NCBI RefSeq assembly: GCF_000196675.2
Contig: NC_015312.1
Span: 2,046,001 to 2,110,000, forward strand
Origin: Pseudonocardia benzenivorans CB1190
Lineage (GTDB): Bacteria; Actinomycetota; Actinomycetes; Mycobacteriales; Pseudonocardiaceae
Reading direction: 5' to 3'
Length of the DNA: 64,000 bases
Shown: one piece after another, positions 24,967 to 33,115 of the stretch
Position numbering within the stretch: the stretch's first letter is position 1
Layout of the letters: each line of letters starts with the position of its first letter
The notes under the pieces: generated by a model
Database searches by the model: none
The model's input: the letters and a program-made list of their open reading frames with translations, nothing else
What the model was told of the DNA's origin: nothing
Position numbers and translations under genes: made by a program

Positions 24967-25527
24967 TCAGCCCTCGCCGCGACTGCGGTGCTCGGCGTCG
25001 TCGCCGTCGGGCGCCGTGGCGTCCTGCGAGACCGCCGCGGCGGACGGCTCCGGGCGGGCGGGGCCGGGGAAGATCACCGAGATCGCGATGCAGACGACAC
25101 CGAGGGTGATGTAGGTGTCCGGGAGGTTGAACGTCGCGAACCAGCCGGTGTGGAAGTAGTCGGCCACGGCGCCCTCGACGGCGCGGTTGACCAGGTTCGT
25201 CGCCGCGCCCGCGACCACGGCCGCGAGCCCGATCAGCCCGAGCAGGCTGACGTCGGCCGCCGCGACCCAGGCATAGCCGGCGATGGCCAGCGTGATCGCG
25301 CCGGTCACGAGGATCACGACCCAGGTCGGCAGCGACGAGCCGAGGCTGAACGAGACCCCGGTGTTGTAGAACAGCCGCAGCTGCAGGACCCCGAGGTCGA
25401 TGATGCTGCCGTCGCCGAGCGCGGCCTCGATCGCGATCTTCACCAGCCACGCGACGCCCGCGAGGGCGACGGCGAGGATGACGAGAAGGGTTCGTCGCCG
25501 CGCGGCCGACCGCGCTCGTTGCGCCAC
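24967..25527 (-). CDS. lspA: Signal peptidase II family protein lacking one catalytic Asp
   Basis: The 186-aa protein has four hydrophobic segments and clear LspA sequence blocks: FYNTGVSFSLG, NLVNRAVEGAVADYFH and FATFNLPDTYITLG. LspA is an aspartyl protease that cleaves prolipoproteins, with one Asp in the NLxDR block and one in FNxAD. Here the first is Asn114 (NLVNR) while Asp137 is kept, and the conserved Ala is Pro136. The N-terminal Asp/Lys block is also missing (WLVKIAIE). The codon AAC is clear on the minus strand. The protein may be an inactive paralogue with a different role, and a canonical lspA should exist elsewhere in the genome. Start GTG 25527 may be leaderless. Confidence 0.8.
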   Translation of the reverse strand: MAQRARSAARRRTLLVILAVALAGVAWLVKIAIEAALGDGSIIDLGVLQLRLFYNTGVSFSLGSSLPTWVVILVTGAITLAIAGYAWVAAADVSLLGLIGLAAVVAGAATNLVNRAVEGAVADYFHTGWFATFNLPDTYITLGVVCIAISVIFPGPARPEPSAAAVSQDATAPDGDDAEHRSRGEG

Positions 25528-25534
25528 GTGCCCA

Positions 25535-26791
25535 TCATGCCCGGCCGCCGATCCGCTCCAGCACGGCGACCGCGCACGCGGGCCCGTCCTCGTCGGCGAT
25601 GCGCGCGCCGACGGCGGCGGCCGCGGCGGCGGGCCCGGGCTGCAGTGCGGCCCGCAGGGCCTCGGTCAGCGCCGCGGCGGTCAGCTTCTCGCGGGCGATC
25701 GGCGGCGGTCCGGCGCCCAGCGCCGCGACGCGACGGCCCCAGAAGAACTGGTCGGAGAAGAAGGGGACGACGACGCTCGGGCGCCCCGCCCGCAGCCCGG
25801 CCGCGGTGGTGCCGGCGCCACCGTGGTGCACGACGGCCGCGACCCGCTCGAACAGCCAGCGGTGCGGGACGTCCCCCACGACGAGCACGTCGTCGGACGG
25901 GTGACCCGGGGCGAGCCCGGCCCAGCCGGCGGCCAGCACCATCCGGGTGCGGGCCCGGCGGGCCGCGGCGAGGGCGATGTCCACGAGCTGCCCGGCGTCG
26001 CGGTCGGGCATGCTGCCGAACCCGATGTACACGGGCGCCGGGCCGGCGTCGAGGAACGCGGCGAGCTCACGCGGCGGGACGTGATGCGGATCGGGCGGCG
26101 CCATCCAGTAGCCGGTGACGTGCACGTCCGGCGGCCAGTCCGGCGGCACGGGGACGACGACCCGCGAGAAGCCGTACAGCGTCGGCGGTCGGGTACCCGG
26201 AGGCCAGTGCGACGGCGGGCCCGGCGGCAGCGGGGGCGAGCCCTGTGCCCGGCGCTGCGCGGCGATCGTCGGGAGGAAGGCCTTCCACAGCAGCCGGTCG
26301 GCCAGCGCCCACGTGGCGTGCCGCAGCGCCGCGGGGACGTCGCGCACGCCGGGGGAGCCCGTCGGGCCGAAGGCGCGCGTCGGGGTCTGCGGCTGCAGGT
26401 GCGCGGCGACGGCCGGGACGCCGTAGAGGTCGGCGACGTTCGGCCCGATCGCGGCGAGCGTCGCGTACACGACGAGGTCGGCGTCGCGACAGGCGTCGAC
26501 GGCGGCGGGGTAGGCCTCGTCGAGCGCGGGGCCGACGATGGCGGCCATGCGCCGGGTGAGGGCGACGGGGTTGCGTGTGGCGAGCATCCGCTTCCCCTCG
26601 GGGCTCGCGAGGACGGCGCGCGGGTTGCCTGGCAACGTCGCGAACTCGAGGCCCGCGGCTCCGACGGTGCTGGCGAACTCGTCGTGCGTGGCGAACCGGA
26701 CACCGTGCCCCGCGCGCCGAAGCCGGACCCCGAGCACGACGAACGGCTCCACGTCCCCGCGCGAGCCCACCGCCAGCAGTGTGATCCGCAT
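25535..26791 (-). CDS. GT1-type glycosyltransferase (MGT/sterol glucosyltransferase-like)
   Basis: The 418-aa enzyme is a GT-B glycosyltransferase. It starts ITLLAVGSRGDVEPFVVLG, the signature of UDP-sugar glycosyltransferases of the sterol/macrolide type. The C-terminal donor domain has VYIGFGSMPDRD, then VHHGGAGTTAAGLRAGRPSVVVP, with the His and the GAGTT loop that hold the nucleotide sugar. GGGAGG lies before the ATG at 26791. The acceptor is probably a lipid or polyketide; no biosynthetic cluster surrounds it. Confidence 0.93.
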   Translation of the reverse strand: MRITLLAVGSRGDVEPFVVLGVRLRRAGHGVRFATHDEFASTVGAAGLEFATLPGNPRAVLASPEGKRMLATRNPVALTRRMAAIVGPALDEAYPAAVDACRDADLVVYATLAAIGPNVADLYGVPAVAAHLQPQTPTRAFGPTGSPGVRDVPAALRHATWALADRLLWKAFLPTIAAQRRAQGSPPLPPGPPSHWPPGTRPPTLYGFSRVVVPVPPDWPPDVHVTGYWMAPPDPHHVPPRELAAFLDAGPAPVYIGFGSMPDRDAGQLVDIALAAARRARTRMVLAAGWAGLAPGHPSDDVLVVGDVPHRWLFERVAAVVHHGGAGTTAAGLRAGRPSVVVPFFSDQFFWGRRVAALGAGPPPIAREKLTAAALTEALRAALQPGPAAAAAAVGARIADEDGPACAVAVLERIGGRA

Positions 26792-26901
26792 GACATGATC
26801 CTCCCGGATCCCCTGCCGCCGCCGGGATCACGGTCCTGGTCCGGTTGCGCCGCAGCGCGTCTCCGGGCAAGCATGACCGAAATTCCGGGAAGGCGGTCGG
26901 T

Positions 26902-27297
26902 GTGGGGCGGGCGAGGGCACGGACGCTGTGCGCGACGCTCGCCGTCGCGCTCCTGACGCTCACCGGCTGCACGTACACCGTGTCGGGGCAGGCCGTCGCC
27001 GAGCGGGCCGACGCGCCCCTCACCCCGCCGCTGGAGGGCACCACGTGGTCGGGCACCGACTCCGACGGCCGCTTCTACGTCTTCCGGTTCAAGGCCGGGT
27101 CGCGGCTGGCGTACACGAGCCCGACCGGTACCTTCGACAAGGCGGGCGACACCTGGCGCCAGTCGGGCGCCTCGGTCACGTTGACGTTCAACAGCGGCTA
27201 CGCCGTCTACAAGGGATCGATCGTGGGCGAGGACATGGGCGGTCGGGCGTCGAACGTCGTCGGCAAGAAATGGGAGTGGTCGGTCCGCAGGCAGTGA
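26902..27297 (+). CDS. Predicted lipoprotein, 131 aa
   Basis: I chose GTG 26902, preceded by GGGAAGGCGG, because it gives a compact lipoprotein signal peptide: Arg-rich n-region, hydrophobic core TLAVALLTL and lipobox LTGC with Cys23. The mature part is a small beta-rich domain (TWSGTDSDGRFYVFRFKAGSRL, quoted as two adjoining motifs) like a calycin/META-type barrel, with a repeated Gly-Tyr/Trp pattern. It should be anchored outside the membrane. It is divergent from the glycosyltransferase gene. The function is unknown. Confidence 0.8.
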   Translation: MGRARARTLCATLAVALLTLTGCTYTVSGQAVAERADAPLTPPLEGTTWSGTDSDGRFYVFRFKAGSRLAYTSPTGTFDKAGDTWRQSGASVTLTFNSGYAVYKGSIVGEDMGGRASNVVGKKWEWSVRRQ

Positions 27298-27340
27298 CGG
27301 TCCGCCGGCGCACCGGCGGACCGTACGGGTGTCGTCGCGC

Positions 27341-27757
27341 TCAACGGCGCAGACCACGCACGAAGGCCGCGAGCCGGTGCCGCCGCGCGACGGCGACGAC
27401 GACCATCAGCGCGCCGATCAGGATCGGCGTGACGACGTCGGCCGGGTTGTGCAGCACGAAGACCTGCGTGATCATCGCCCCGATCATGAGGGCGACGAGC
27501 CCGGTGGCGGCCGCCGCCGCGATCGGTGCGAGCAGGAGCCCGACGCCGCCGGCGAGTTCCAGGACGCCGACGACGTAGCGCAGCCACTGGCCGCTGCCCA
27601 TGGCCTCGAACATCGCGACGGCGTACTCCTGGCCGAACAGCTTCGGCGCCGCGGAGCCGACGACGAGGAAGAGTCCGACGACGATCTGCACCGTCCACAG
27701 TGCACGGTTGGCGACGCGGCCGGTGGTGGCGGCGGGGGCGATGGCGGTGGCGGTCAT
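27341..27757 (-). CDS. DoxX family membrane protein
   Basis: The 138-aa protein from ATG 27757 (ribosome binding site GGGAGG) has four membrane segments and the DoxX pattern: a first helix ending in a conserved KL/F (GSAAPKLFG) and a second helix GVLELAGGVGLLLAP with the family Glu. DoxX-like proteins are often linked to oxidative or thiol stress and to quinone or thiosulfate metabolism, but the exact role is not known. It is divergent from the LysE transporter gene. Confidence 0.88.
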   Translation of the reverse strand: MTATAIAPAATTGRVANRALWTVQIVVGLFLVVGSAAPKLFGQEYAVAMFEAMGSGQWLRYVVGVLELAGGVGLLLAPIAAAAATGLVALMIGAMITQVFVLHNPADVVTPILIGALMVVVAVARRHRLAAFVRGLRR

Positions 27758-27887
27758 GAGGTCCTCCCGGGGATGCGGTGGCGGTCGCCGGTGTTGACGA
27801 CGCGGCGGTCCGGATCTCATCGCCGGACGGCCACTTTCTCCGGATCGGCCATCGGCGACCGGAACGGGCCGGGGTCGACTGGGGCTC

Positions 27888-28535
27888 ATGGTGATCGGTG
27901 CGGCGGCGGCCGCGGGCATCGCGACGGTGGCACTCGGACTCGTCCTCACCCCTGGCCCGAACATGCTCTACCTGGTCTCGCGCAGCATCACGCAGGGCAG
28001 GCGCGCGGGGCTGGTGTCGCTGCTCGGGGTCGCGGCGGGTTTCGGCGTCTATCTGGCCGCGGCGTCGGCGGGGATCGCCTCGGTGTTCGCGGCGGTCCCC
28101 GCGGCCTACCTCGCGCTCAAGATCGCCGGCGCCGGCTACCTGCTGTACCTGGCCGTGCGGACGCTGCGGGCGGGTGGGCGCGGCGTGTTCGAGGCCCGCG
28201 ACCTGCCCGTCGAGCCGCCGTGGCGGCTGTTCACGGCGGGTCTGACGACGAACCTGCTCAACCCCAAGATCGCCGTGCTCTACGTCGCGCTGCTGCCGCA
28301 GTTCGTCGACCCGGCCGGCGCGCCGGTCTGGGAGCAGAGCCTGGCGCTGGGCGCGGTGCAGATCGTCGTCGCACTGACGGTGAACGCGCTGATCGTGTGC
28401 TCGGCGGCGACGCTCGCCCGGGTTCTCGGGCGGCGCCCGTCCTGGGTCCGGGTGCAGCGCTGGGTCATGGGCGGGGTGCTCGGTGCCCTGGCGGTGCGCC
28501 TGCTCGCCGAGCGGGCGCCCGCCCCGGCCCAATGA
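27888..28535 (+). CDS. LysE/RhtB family exporter
   Basis: The 215-aa protein has five or six membrane segments and the RhtB signature near the N-terminus: LTPGPNMLYLVSRSITQGRRAG. The NLLNPKIAVLYVALLPQFV motif in the middle is equally typical. Family members export amino acids such as lysine, homoserine or threonine by proton exchange. The substrate cannot be read from sequence. It ends just before a short tandem repeat and is convergent with the ABC1 kinase gene. Confidence 0.92.
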   Translation: MVIGAAAAAGIATVALGLVLTPGPNMLYLVSRSITQGRRAGLVSLLGVAAGFGVYLAAASAGIASVFAAVPAAYLALKIAGAGYLLYLAVRTLRAGGRGVFEARDLPVEPPWRLFTAGLTTNLLNPKIAVLYVALLPQFVDPAGAPVWEQSLALGAVQIVVALTVNALIVCSAATLARVLGRRPSWVRVQRWVMGGVLGALAVRLLAERAPAPAQ

Positions 28536-28580
28536 CCTCCACGCGCGGAACGGCGACGCACGGTCCCGGCACCCCGGCCG

Positions 28581-28637
28581 GGCTCGGAACTCCGGGCTCG
28601 GAACTCCGGGCTCGGAACTCCGGGGCTCAGAACTCCG
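28581..28637. repeat. 14-bp tandem repeat, four copies
   Basis: GGCTCGGAACTCCG occurs at 28581-28594, 28595-28608 and 28609-28622. A fourth, 15-bp copy with one substitution ends at 28637. The last copy covers the 3' end of the ABC1 gene and encodes its final PEF residues. It appears to have grown by slippage from that gene end into the intergenic space. Confidence 0.9.
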
Positions 28638-29957
28638 GGAGCCACGCCTCGGCCAGCGCCCGGGCCGCGACGGTGCAGTCGAGCTGGGCGAGGATGTTGG
28701 TCCAGCCGGAGAGCACCCGGACGATCAGCATGTGCTGCGGGGGCAGGGCCAGCGAGCGACCGGTCTCCCAGAACGCGCGTCCGCGCACGTCCATCACGCG
28801 TGAGCCCTGCTGGGCCATCCAGTCGCGGTGGAACCGGAAGGTCCGCGAGCGCAGCGGGTCGGCGAGCGCACCGATGTAGCGCAGCACGTCCTCGGCGGGC
28901 ACGTCCCCGCCGACGAAGCCCTCCGCCAGCATCAGCCGCATCATCTTGGCGGGTTCGGCGTCGGCGACGTGGCGCAGGATGCGGGCCAGCACGGGCGGGA
29001 ACCCGTCGGGAAGCTCCGCGACCGCACCGAAGTCGATCATCGCGAGCCGGCCGTCGGCGAGCACCATGAAGTTGCCCGGGTGCGGGTCGGCGTGCAGCAG
29101 CCCGACGCGCAGCGGGGAGGAGAACATCGTCTCGATGATCGTGTGCGCCCAGCTGTCGCGCAGGGCCTGCTCGGTGGCGTCGCCGGCGGGCCGTGCGGTC
29201 ATCGCGCCCAGCGACACCCCGTCGAGCCATTCCGAGACGATCACCTTCGGGGCCGAGGCGACGACGGCCGGCACGTGCAGGCGCGGGTCGCCGGCGTAGG
29301 CGGCGGCGAAGCGGCGCTGGTGGTCGGCCTCGGCCCGGTAGTCGAGCTCGTCGAGCATGCGCCTGCGCAGCTCCCGGACGAGCGCCTTGGCGTCGAGCGC
29401 GGGGACGATCAGCGCGAACAGCGACGAGAACCGCCCGAGCGTGCGCAGGTCGGCGTCGAGTGCCTGGTCGGCGCCCGGGTACTGGATCTTGACGGCGACC
29501 TCGCGGCCGTCGGCCCACACGGCGTGGTGGACCTGGCCGACGCTCGCGGCGGCGGCGGGCTCGTCGTCGAACGAGCGGAAGCGGCGCCGCCAGTCCCGAC
29601 CCAGCTGCTCGGCGAGCACGCGGTGCACGGTCCGCGCCGGCATCGTCGGGCCGCAGGACTGCAGCTTGGCCAGCGCCTGCCGGTAGGGCTCGGCGATCTC
29701 GGCGGGGATCATCGAGTCGTAGACGGACAGCGCCTGGCCGACCTTCATCGCGCCCCCTTGAGCTGGCCGAGCACGGCGAAGAGCTGCTCGGCGTTGCGCT
29801 CCATGGCACTGGCCGACACCTGCTCCGCGTCGGCGCCGGCGAGGCGCCTGCCCCAGCCCGCGACGGCCCGGCCGCCGAAGGCCAGGGGGAGCGCGGCGAT
29901 CCTGGCCGAGCGGGCCACGCTGCCGCGGGGGATCTCGGAGTACGCCGTGTCGGTCAT
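28627..29957 (-). pseudogene. ABC1/UbiB-family kinase-like gene split by a frameshift near 29755
   Basis: The 5' part (29957-29745) encodes the family N-terminus, including NAEQLFAVLGQLKG. The rest (29748-28627, 373 aa) starts MKVGQALSVYDS and holds the kinase-like core: AAASVGQVHHAVWADGREVAVKIQYPG, DYRAEADHQRRF, LLHADPHPGNF and MIDFGAV (short motifs in order). In intact homologues these are one protein with the joint QLKGGAMKVGQALS. One G is missing from a G5 run on the minus strand (29757-29753), which ends the first frame at a TGA that overlaps the ATG of the second. The pieces could still be coupled and made separately. A polymer-run error or a phase-variable tract is equally possible. 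Confidence 0.8.
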
Positions 29958-30072
29958 GAGGAGAATCGTGCCGACGAGCGGGCGCCGAGTCGTGGGGGAT
30001 GACCCCGAAGTCGTGGTGTGGTTACCCTCCCCCTCGCGGGGGAGCCCACCATCGGGCCAACCCCCCGCCGGG

Positions 30073-30612
30073 TCAGTCGGCGAGCATCACGGCCAGTTTG
30101 GTGACGGTGTTCCAGTTGCGCCCGGTGACCGTCACACCCCATTTCCTGGCCATCGGCGTCGCGATGTCCGGCGCCTTGAGCACGCCGTCGGGACACCACT
30201 GGTAGACGACCCGGTCGCCGATGCGCACCCGGTCGGGGTCGAGCTCGACGGGGTCGAACGCCGCCAGCGCGGCCGGGTCCGGGTCGGCGGAGAGGAAGAG
30301 CGCCATCATCCGCGAGCCGTTGTCCGCGACGTCGGCGAGCGGGTGCGCGGCGATCACGGCGTCGAGCTCCGGGCCGGTGCGCACGACGACCCCGATGCGC
30401 ATCCCGAACTCCGCCTCGAGCGCCTGCTCGATCGCCTCGGCGAGCGCCGCGGGCGTCGTCGCGGAGGCGCGCAGGACGGCGTTGCCGCTCTGCAGCAGGG
30501 TGCGCACGTCGTCGAAACCCATGCCCGACAACAGCTCCCGGAGCCGAGCCATCGGCACCTTGCGCTTCGGGCCCAGGTTGACCCCGCGCAGCAGCACCGC
30601 GTAGCTCGGCAT
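30073..30612 (-). CDS. DUF1697 domain protein
   Basis: The 179-aa protein is a full-length DUF1697 member: it starts YAVLLRGVNLGPKRKVPMARL and has the LLQSGNAVLRA and VVYQWCPDGVLKAP segments of that family. It is cytosolic. No activity is established for the family. The N-terminal RGVN and the SGN motifs are the most conserved and suggest a ligand pocket. The gene stands 115 bp away from the ABC1 gene on the same strand. Confidence 0.93.
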   Translation of the reverse strand: MPSYAVLLRGVNLGPKRKVPMARLRELLSGMGFDDVRTLLQSGNAVLRASATTPAALAEAIEQALEAEFGMRIGVVVRTGPELDAVIAAHPLADVADNGSRMMALFLSADPDPAALAAFDPVELDPDRVRIGDRVVYQWCPDGVLKAPDIATPMARKWGVTVTGRNWNTVTKLAVMLAD

Positions 30613-30635
30613 CCGCGCAGCCTAGTCGGGCGGGC

Positions 30636-31835
30636 TCAGACGACGCCGCGGTCGTGCAGCGCCCCGATCTCCCCCGACGCCAGGCCCAGCCGCTCGGCCA
30701 GCACCTCGTCGGTGTCGCGGCCGAGAACGGGAGAGGCCCCCGCCGGGCCGTGGGAGCCGTTCCAGCGCAACGGGGTGCGCGCCGCGATCACCGCGCCCGC
30801 GCCGGGGACCACCTCGTCGGACAGCACGGGGTAGGTGCCCTTGCGGTGCGCGGCGACGACGTCGGTCATCCCGCGGTAGGCACTCCAGAGCACGCGTGCC
30901 TCGTCGAGCTCGCGGCTGGCCTGCTCGAGGCTGCGGGCGGCGAACCACGGACGCAGGATCGCCGCGATCGTCTCCCGGAGACGGTAGCGGTCGGTCTCCT
31001 GGGTGAGGTCGGCGTCGAGCGCGGCCTCGAGCGCGGAGAACACCGCGCCGGTCCCCGTCACGGTGCAGAGTGCCTTCCACTGGCCCTCGGTCAGCGCGAC
31101 GACCATGACGCGCTCGCCGTCCTTGCACAGGAAGTCGACGCCGAAGCTGCCGTACACGTGGTTGCCGTGGCGCGGGCGGTCCCGTCCGTTGGTCGCGACC
31201 TCCGACAGCCAGCCCATGTCGGCGACGCCGGTGAGCGCGACGTCGGCGAGCGCGATCTCGATGTAGGCCCCGCGACCGGTCCGGTCACGGTCGCGCAGCG
31301 CGGCCAGCACGCCGGTCGCGACGGTCATGCCGGTGATCAGGTCCCACGCGGGCAGCACGTGGTTGACCGGCGCGCCGCCCTCCTCGGGGCCGGTGATCTC
31401 CGGCAGCCCGACCTCGGCGTTGACGGTGTAGTCGACGGCGGGCCTCCCGTCGGGATGCCCCTGCACGCGGACGTGGATCAGGTCGGACCGGCGTGCGGTG
31501 AGCACCTCGTTGGACATCCACCGCCTGCCGACGACGTTGTCGACGAGGACGCCGCGGTCCGGCCCCGGCGCGGTGATCAGCGCGACGACGAGCTCACGGC
31601 CCTCGTCGGAACGCTGGTCGATGGCGACGCTGCGCTTGCCGCGGTTGAGCGCGGCCCAGTAGTAGCTGTCGCCGCTGGGGGCGACGGGCCAGCGCTTGTG
31701 GTCGTTCGCCCCGCCCAGGGGGTCGATCCGCACGACGTCGGCTCCCAGACGCGAGAGGGCCAGTCCCGCCGTGGGGCCCGCGACGAAGCTCGCGCACTCC
31801 ACGACCTGCAGCCCCTCGAGCGGACGGACGGTCAT
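30636..31835 (-). CDS. CaiB/BaiF CoA-transferase family protein, mesaconyl-CoA transferase-like
   Basis: The 399-aa protein is a class III CoA transferase: VVECASFVAGPTAGLALSRLGADVVRIDPLGG (consecutive motifs) at the start, GKRSVAIDQRSDEG, and the catalytic Asp in VLPAWDLITGMTVATG. The motifs DYTVNAEVGLPEITGP and PVNHVLPAWD and the MVVALTEGQWKAL segment resemble enzymes annotated as 2-methylfumaryl-CoA isomerase (mesaconyl-CoA C1-C4 transferase) of the 3-hydroxypropionate bicycle. No other genes of that cycle lie here, so a different branched dicarboxylate may be the substrate. ATG 31835 lacks a strong ribosome binding site. It is divergent from a DedA gene. Confidence 0.8.
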   Translation of the reverse strand: MTVRPLEGLQVVECASFVAGPTAGLALSRLGADVVRIDPLGGANDHKRWPVAPSGDSYYWAALNRGKRSVAIDQRSDEGRELVVALITAPGPDRGVLVDNVVGRRWMSNEVLTARRSDLIHVRVQGHPDGRPAVDYTVNAEVGLPEITGPEEGGAPVNHVLPAWDLITGMTVATGVLAALRDRDRTGRGAYIEIALADVALTGVADMGWLSEVATNGRDRPRHGNHVYGSFGVDFLCKDGERVMVVALTEGQWKALCTVTGTGAVFSALEAALDADLTQETDRYRLRETIAAILRPWFAARSLEQASRELDEARVLWSAYRGMTDVVAAHRKGTYPVLSDEVVPGAGAVIAARTPLRWNGSHGPAGASPVLGRDTDEVLAERLGLASGEIGALHDRGVV

Positions 31836-31914
31836 CGCACCTCCACGTGTGGGCCCGGCCGGGCGACCGGCACCCCTGCGAGCCTTCCACGCCGGAGCCC
31901 GAAGGGGGGATTGC

Positions 31915-31935
31915 CCCACCCTCGGATCGGGTGGG
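31915..31935. promoter_or_regulatory. Inverted repeat between the CoA transferase and DedA genes
   Basis: CCCACCC (31915-31921) and GGGTGGG (31929-31935) flank a 7-bp spacer in the 196-bp divergent region. An operator for one or both genes is plausible. No adjacent regulator supports a name. Confidence 0.4.
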
Positions 31936-32031
31936 TCGCCCCACTGTCCCGGCGCCCGTGCTGCAGAAGAGTCATGGGGGAGGCCGTGCAGCAGCGGCAC
32001 GGACGATCCGGACGCCGGGAGGGCCCGCGGG

Positions 32032-32673
32032 ATGACCGTCGCGACGATGTGCGCCGTCGTGCTGCACAGCCCGTGGCTGCCGCTGGCGCTCGTCGTCCTG
32101 GTCGCCCTCGACGGGCCCTTCCCACCCCTGCCGAGCGAGACCGTGCTGATGACGGCCTACGCCACCGCGTTCGCGTCCGGGAACCTGCTGATGGTCGGTG
32201 AGCTCGCGGTCTCCGCGCTGCTCGGCTGCCTGCTCGGCGACCTCCTCGTGCACACGCTCGGCCGGTCGAGCACCCGGCTGGTCCGCCGGGTCGACCGCGC
32301 CGGTCCCGTCGCGTCCTGGGTGTCGGCGACGATGCTGGCCCGCCCGGTGGTCGCACTCGTGGCGGCCCGGTTCATGCCCAGCGGCCGGCTGCTGAGCACG
32401 GCGATCGCCGGTCGCGTCGGCGTCCCGGTGCGGCGTTTCGTCCCCGGCTCGGTCACCAGCTCGACGCTGTGGGGCACCTACATGATGACCGCGGGGCTGC
32501 TGCTGGGCCCGGTCGTCGGCAACGACCCGCTGGTCGGGCTCGCGGTCGGGGCCGGGATGGCCGTCGTGACCGCGAGCGCGTTCGGACTTGCGTGCCGGGT
32601 CCGGCTGGCCCGCCGGGCGGCCGTGGCGCGGGCCGGGACTCCCGTGGGACAGCGGGATCCGGCGGCGGTCTGA
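32032..32673 (+). CDS. DedA/VTT-domain membrane protein
   Basis: The 213-aa protein has a hydrophobic N-terminus, then DGPFPPLPSETVLMTAYATA, which matches the DedA family E-containing re-entrant helix. A second conserved block is AARFMPSGRLLSTAIAGRVGVPVRRFV, with the family Arg and Gly residues. DedA proteins flip or move polyprenyl and phospholipids and support membrane-potential homeostasis. GGGAGGG lies about 10 nt before the ATG at 32032. The length is normal. Confidence 0.85.
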   Translation: MTVATMCAVVLHSPWLPLALVVLVALDGPFPPLPSETVLMTAYATAFASGNLLMVGELAVSALLGCLLGDLLVHTLGRSSTRLVRRVDRAGPVASWVSATMLARPVVALVAARFMPSGRLLSTAIAGRVGVPVRRFVPGSVTSSTLWGTYMMTAGLLLGPVVGNDPLVGLAVGAGMAVVTASAFGLACRVRLARRAAVARAGTPVGQRDPAAV

Positions 32674-32731
32674 ACCGGTCCCGCCGACCGCGGACCTGAC
32701 GCGGGGCGCGACGACCGGAATACTGCCGATC

Positions 32732-32989
32732 ATGTCGACGATGACCTGGGTGGCCGAGGTGGGCGAGGACAACGCCCGCTGGCTCGCCACCGAGAGCCGC
32801 ACCGCCCGGCTCGCCCGCGAGTACCGACCCAGGGACATCGGGGAGGGGCGCATCGAGTTCAGCGTCCGCGCCCTCGGTGCCTCCCGCGAGCTCGGTGAGG
32901 AGGAGGACGGCTTCATCACCGAGGATGGCGAGGGTCTGCGCATCTGGATCGGGGACGACGCGTTCGACCTGGAGCTCGTCGAGTCCTGA
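32732..32989 (+). CDS. Hypothetical acidic protein, 85 aa
   Basis: This short soluble protein (WVAEVGEDNARWLATESRT at its start) is rich in Glu and Asp, with a predicted central helix and a beta-rich C-terminus ending DAFDLELVES. I recognise no family. TACTGC lies 5 nt before the ATG at 32732, so it may be leaderless. It precedes the nitroreductase-like gene but is separated from it by a regulated promoter. Confidence 0.55.
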   Translation: MSTMTWVAEVGEDNARWLATESRTARLAREYRPRDIGEGRIEFSVRALGASRELGEEEDGFITEDGEGLRIWIGDDAFDLELVES

Positions 32990-33033
32990 GCCGCCTGCGA
33001 CCGAACGACCACGAGAACACCCGCTACTGAACG

Positions 33034-33098
33034 AGAGCACTGCTCTTGACGTGACGTCGCGGGTGCGGTTCACTGTTCCTATCGGAGAGCAGTGCTCT
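33034..33098. promoter_or_regulatory. Paired palindromic operators around the nitroreductase-like promoter
   Basis: AGAGCACTGCTCT at 33034-33046 and its reverse complement AGAGCAGTGCTCT at 33086-33098 are near-perfect palindromes whose centres are 52 bp apart, about five helical turns. TTGACG (33046-33051) abuts the first and TTCACT (33069-33074) follows at 17 bp, giving a plausible -35/-10 pair between the sites. The form suits a TetR-family repressor; no such gene is adjacent. Confidence 0.7.
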
Positions 33099-33115
33099 CG
33101 AATCGAGGAGGAACC

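Noticed and set aside
28581..28637. Short tandem repeats as a possible CRISPR array
   Set aside because: The 14-bp units are directly adjacent without spacers, and no cas gene is near. The same holds for the 15-bp repeat at 54258-54332.
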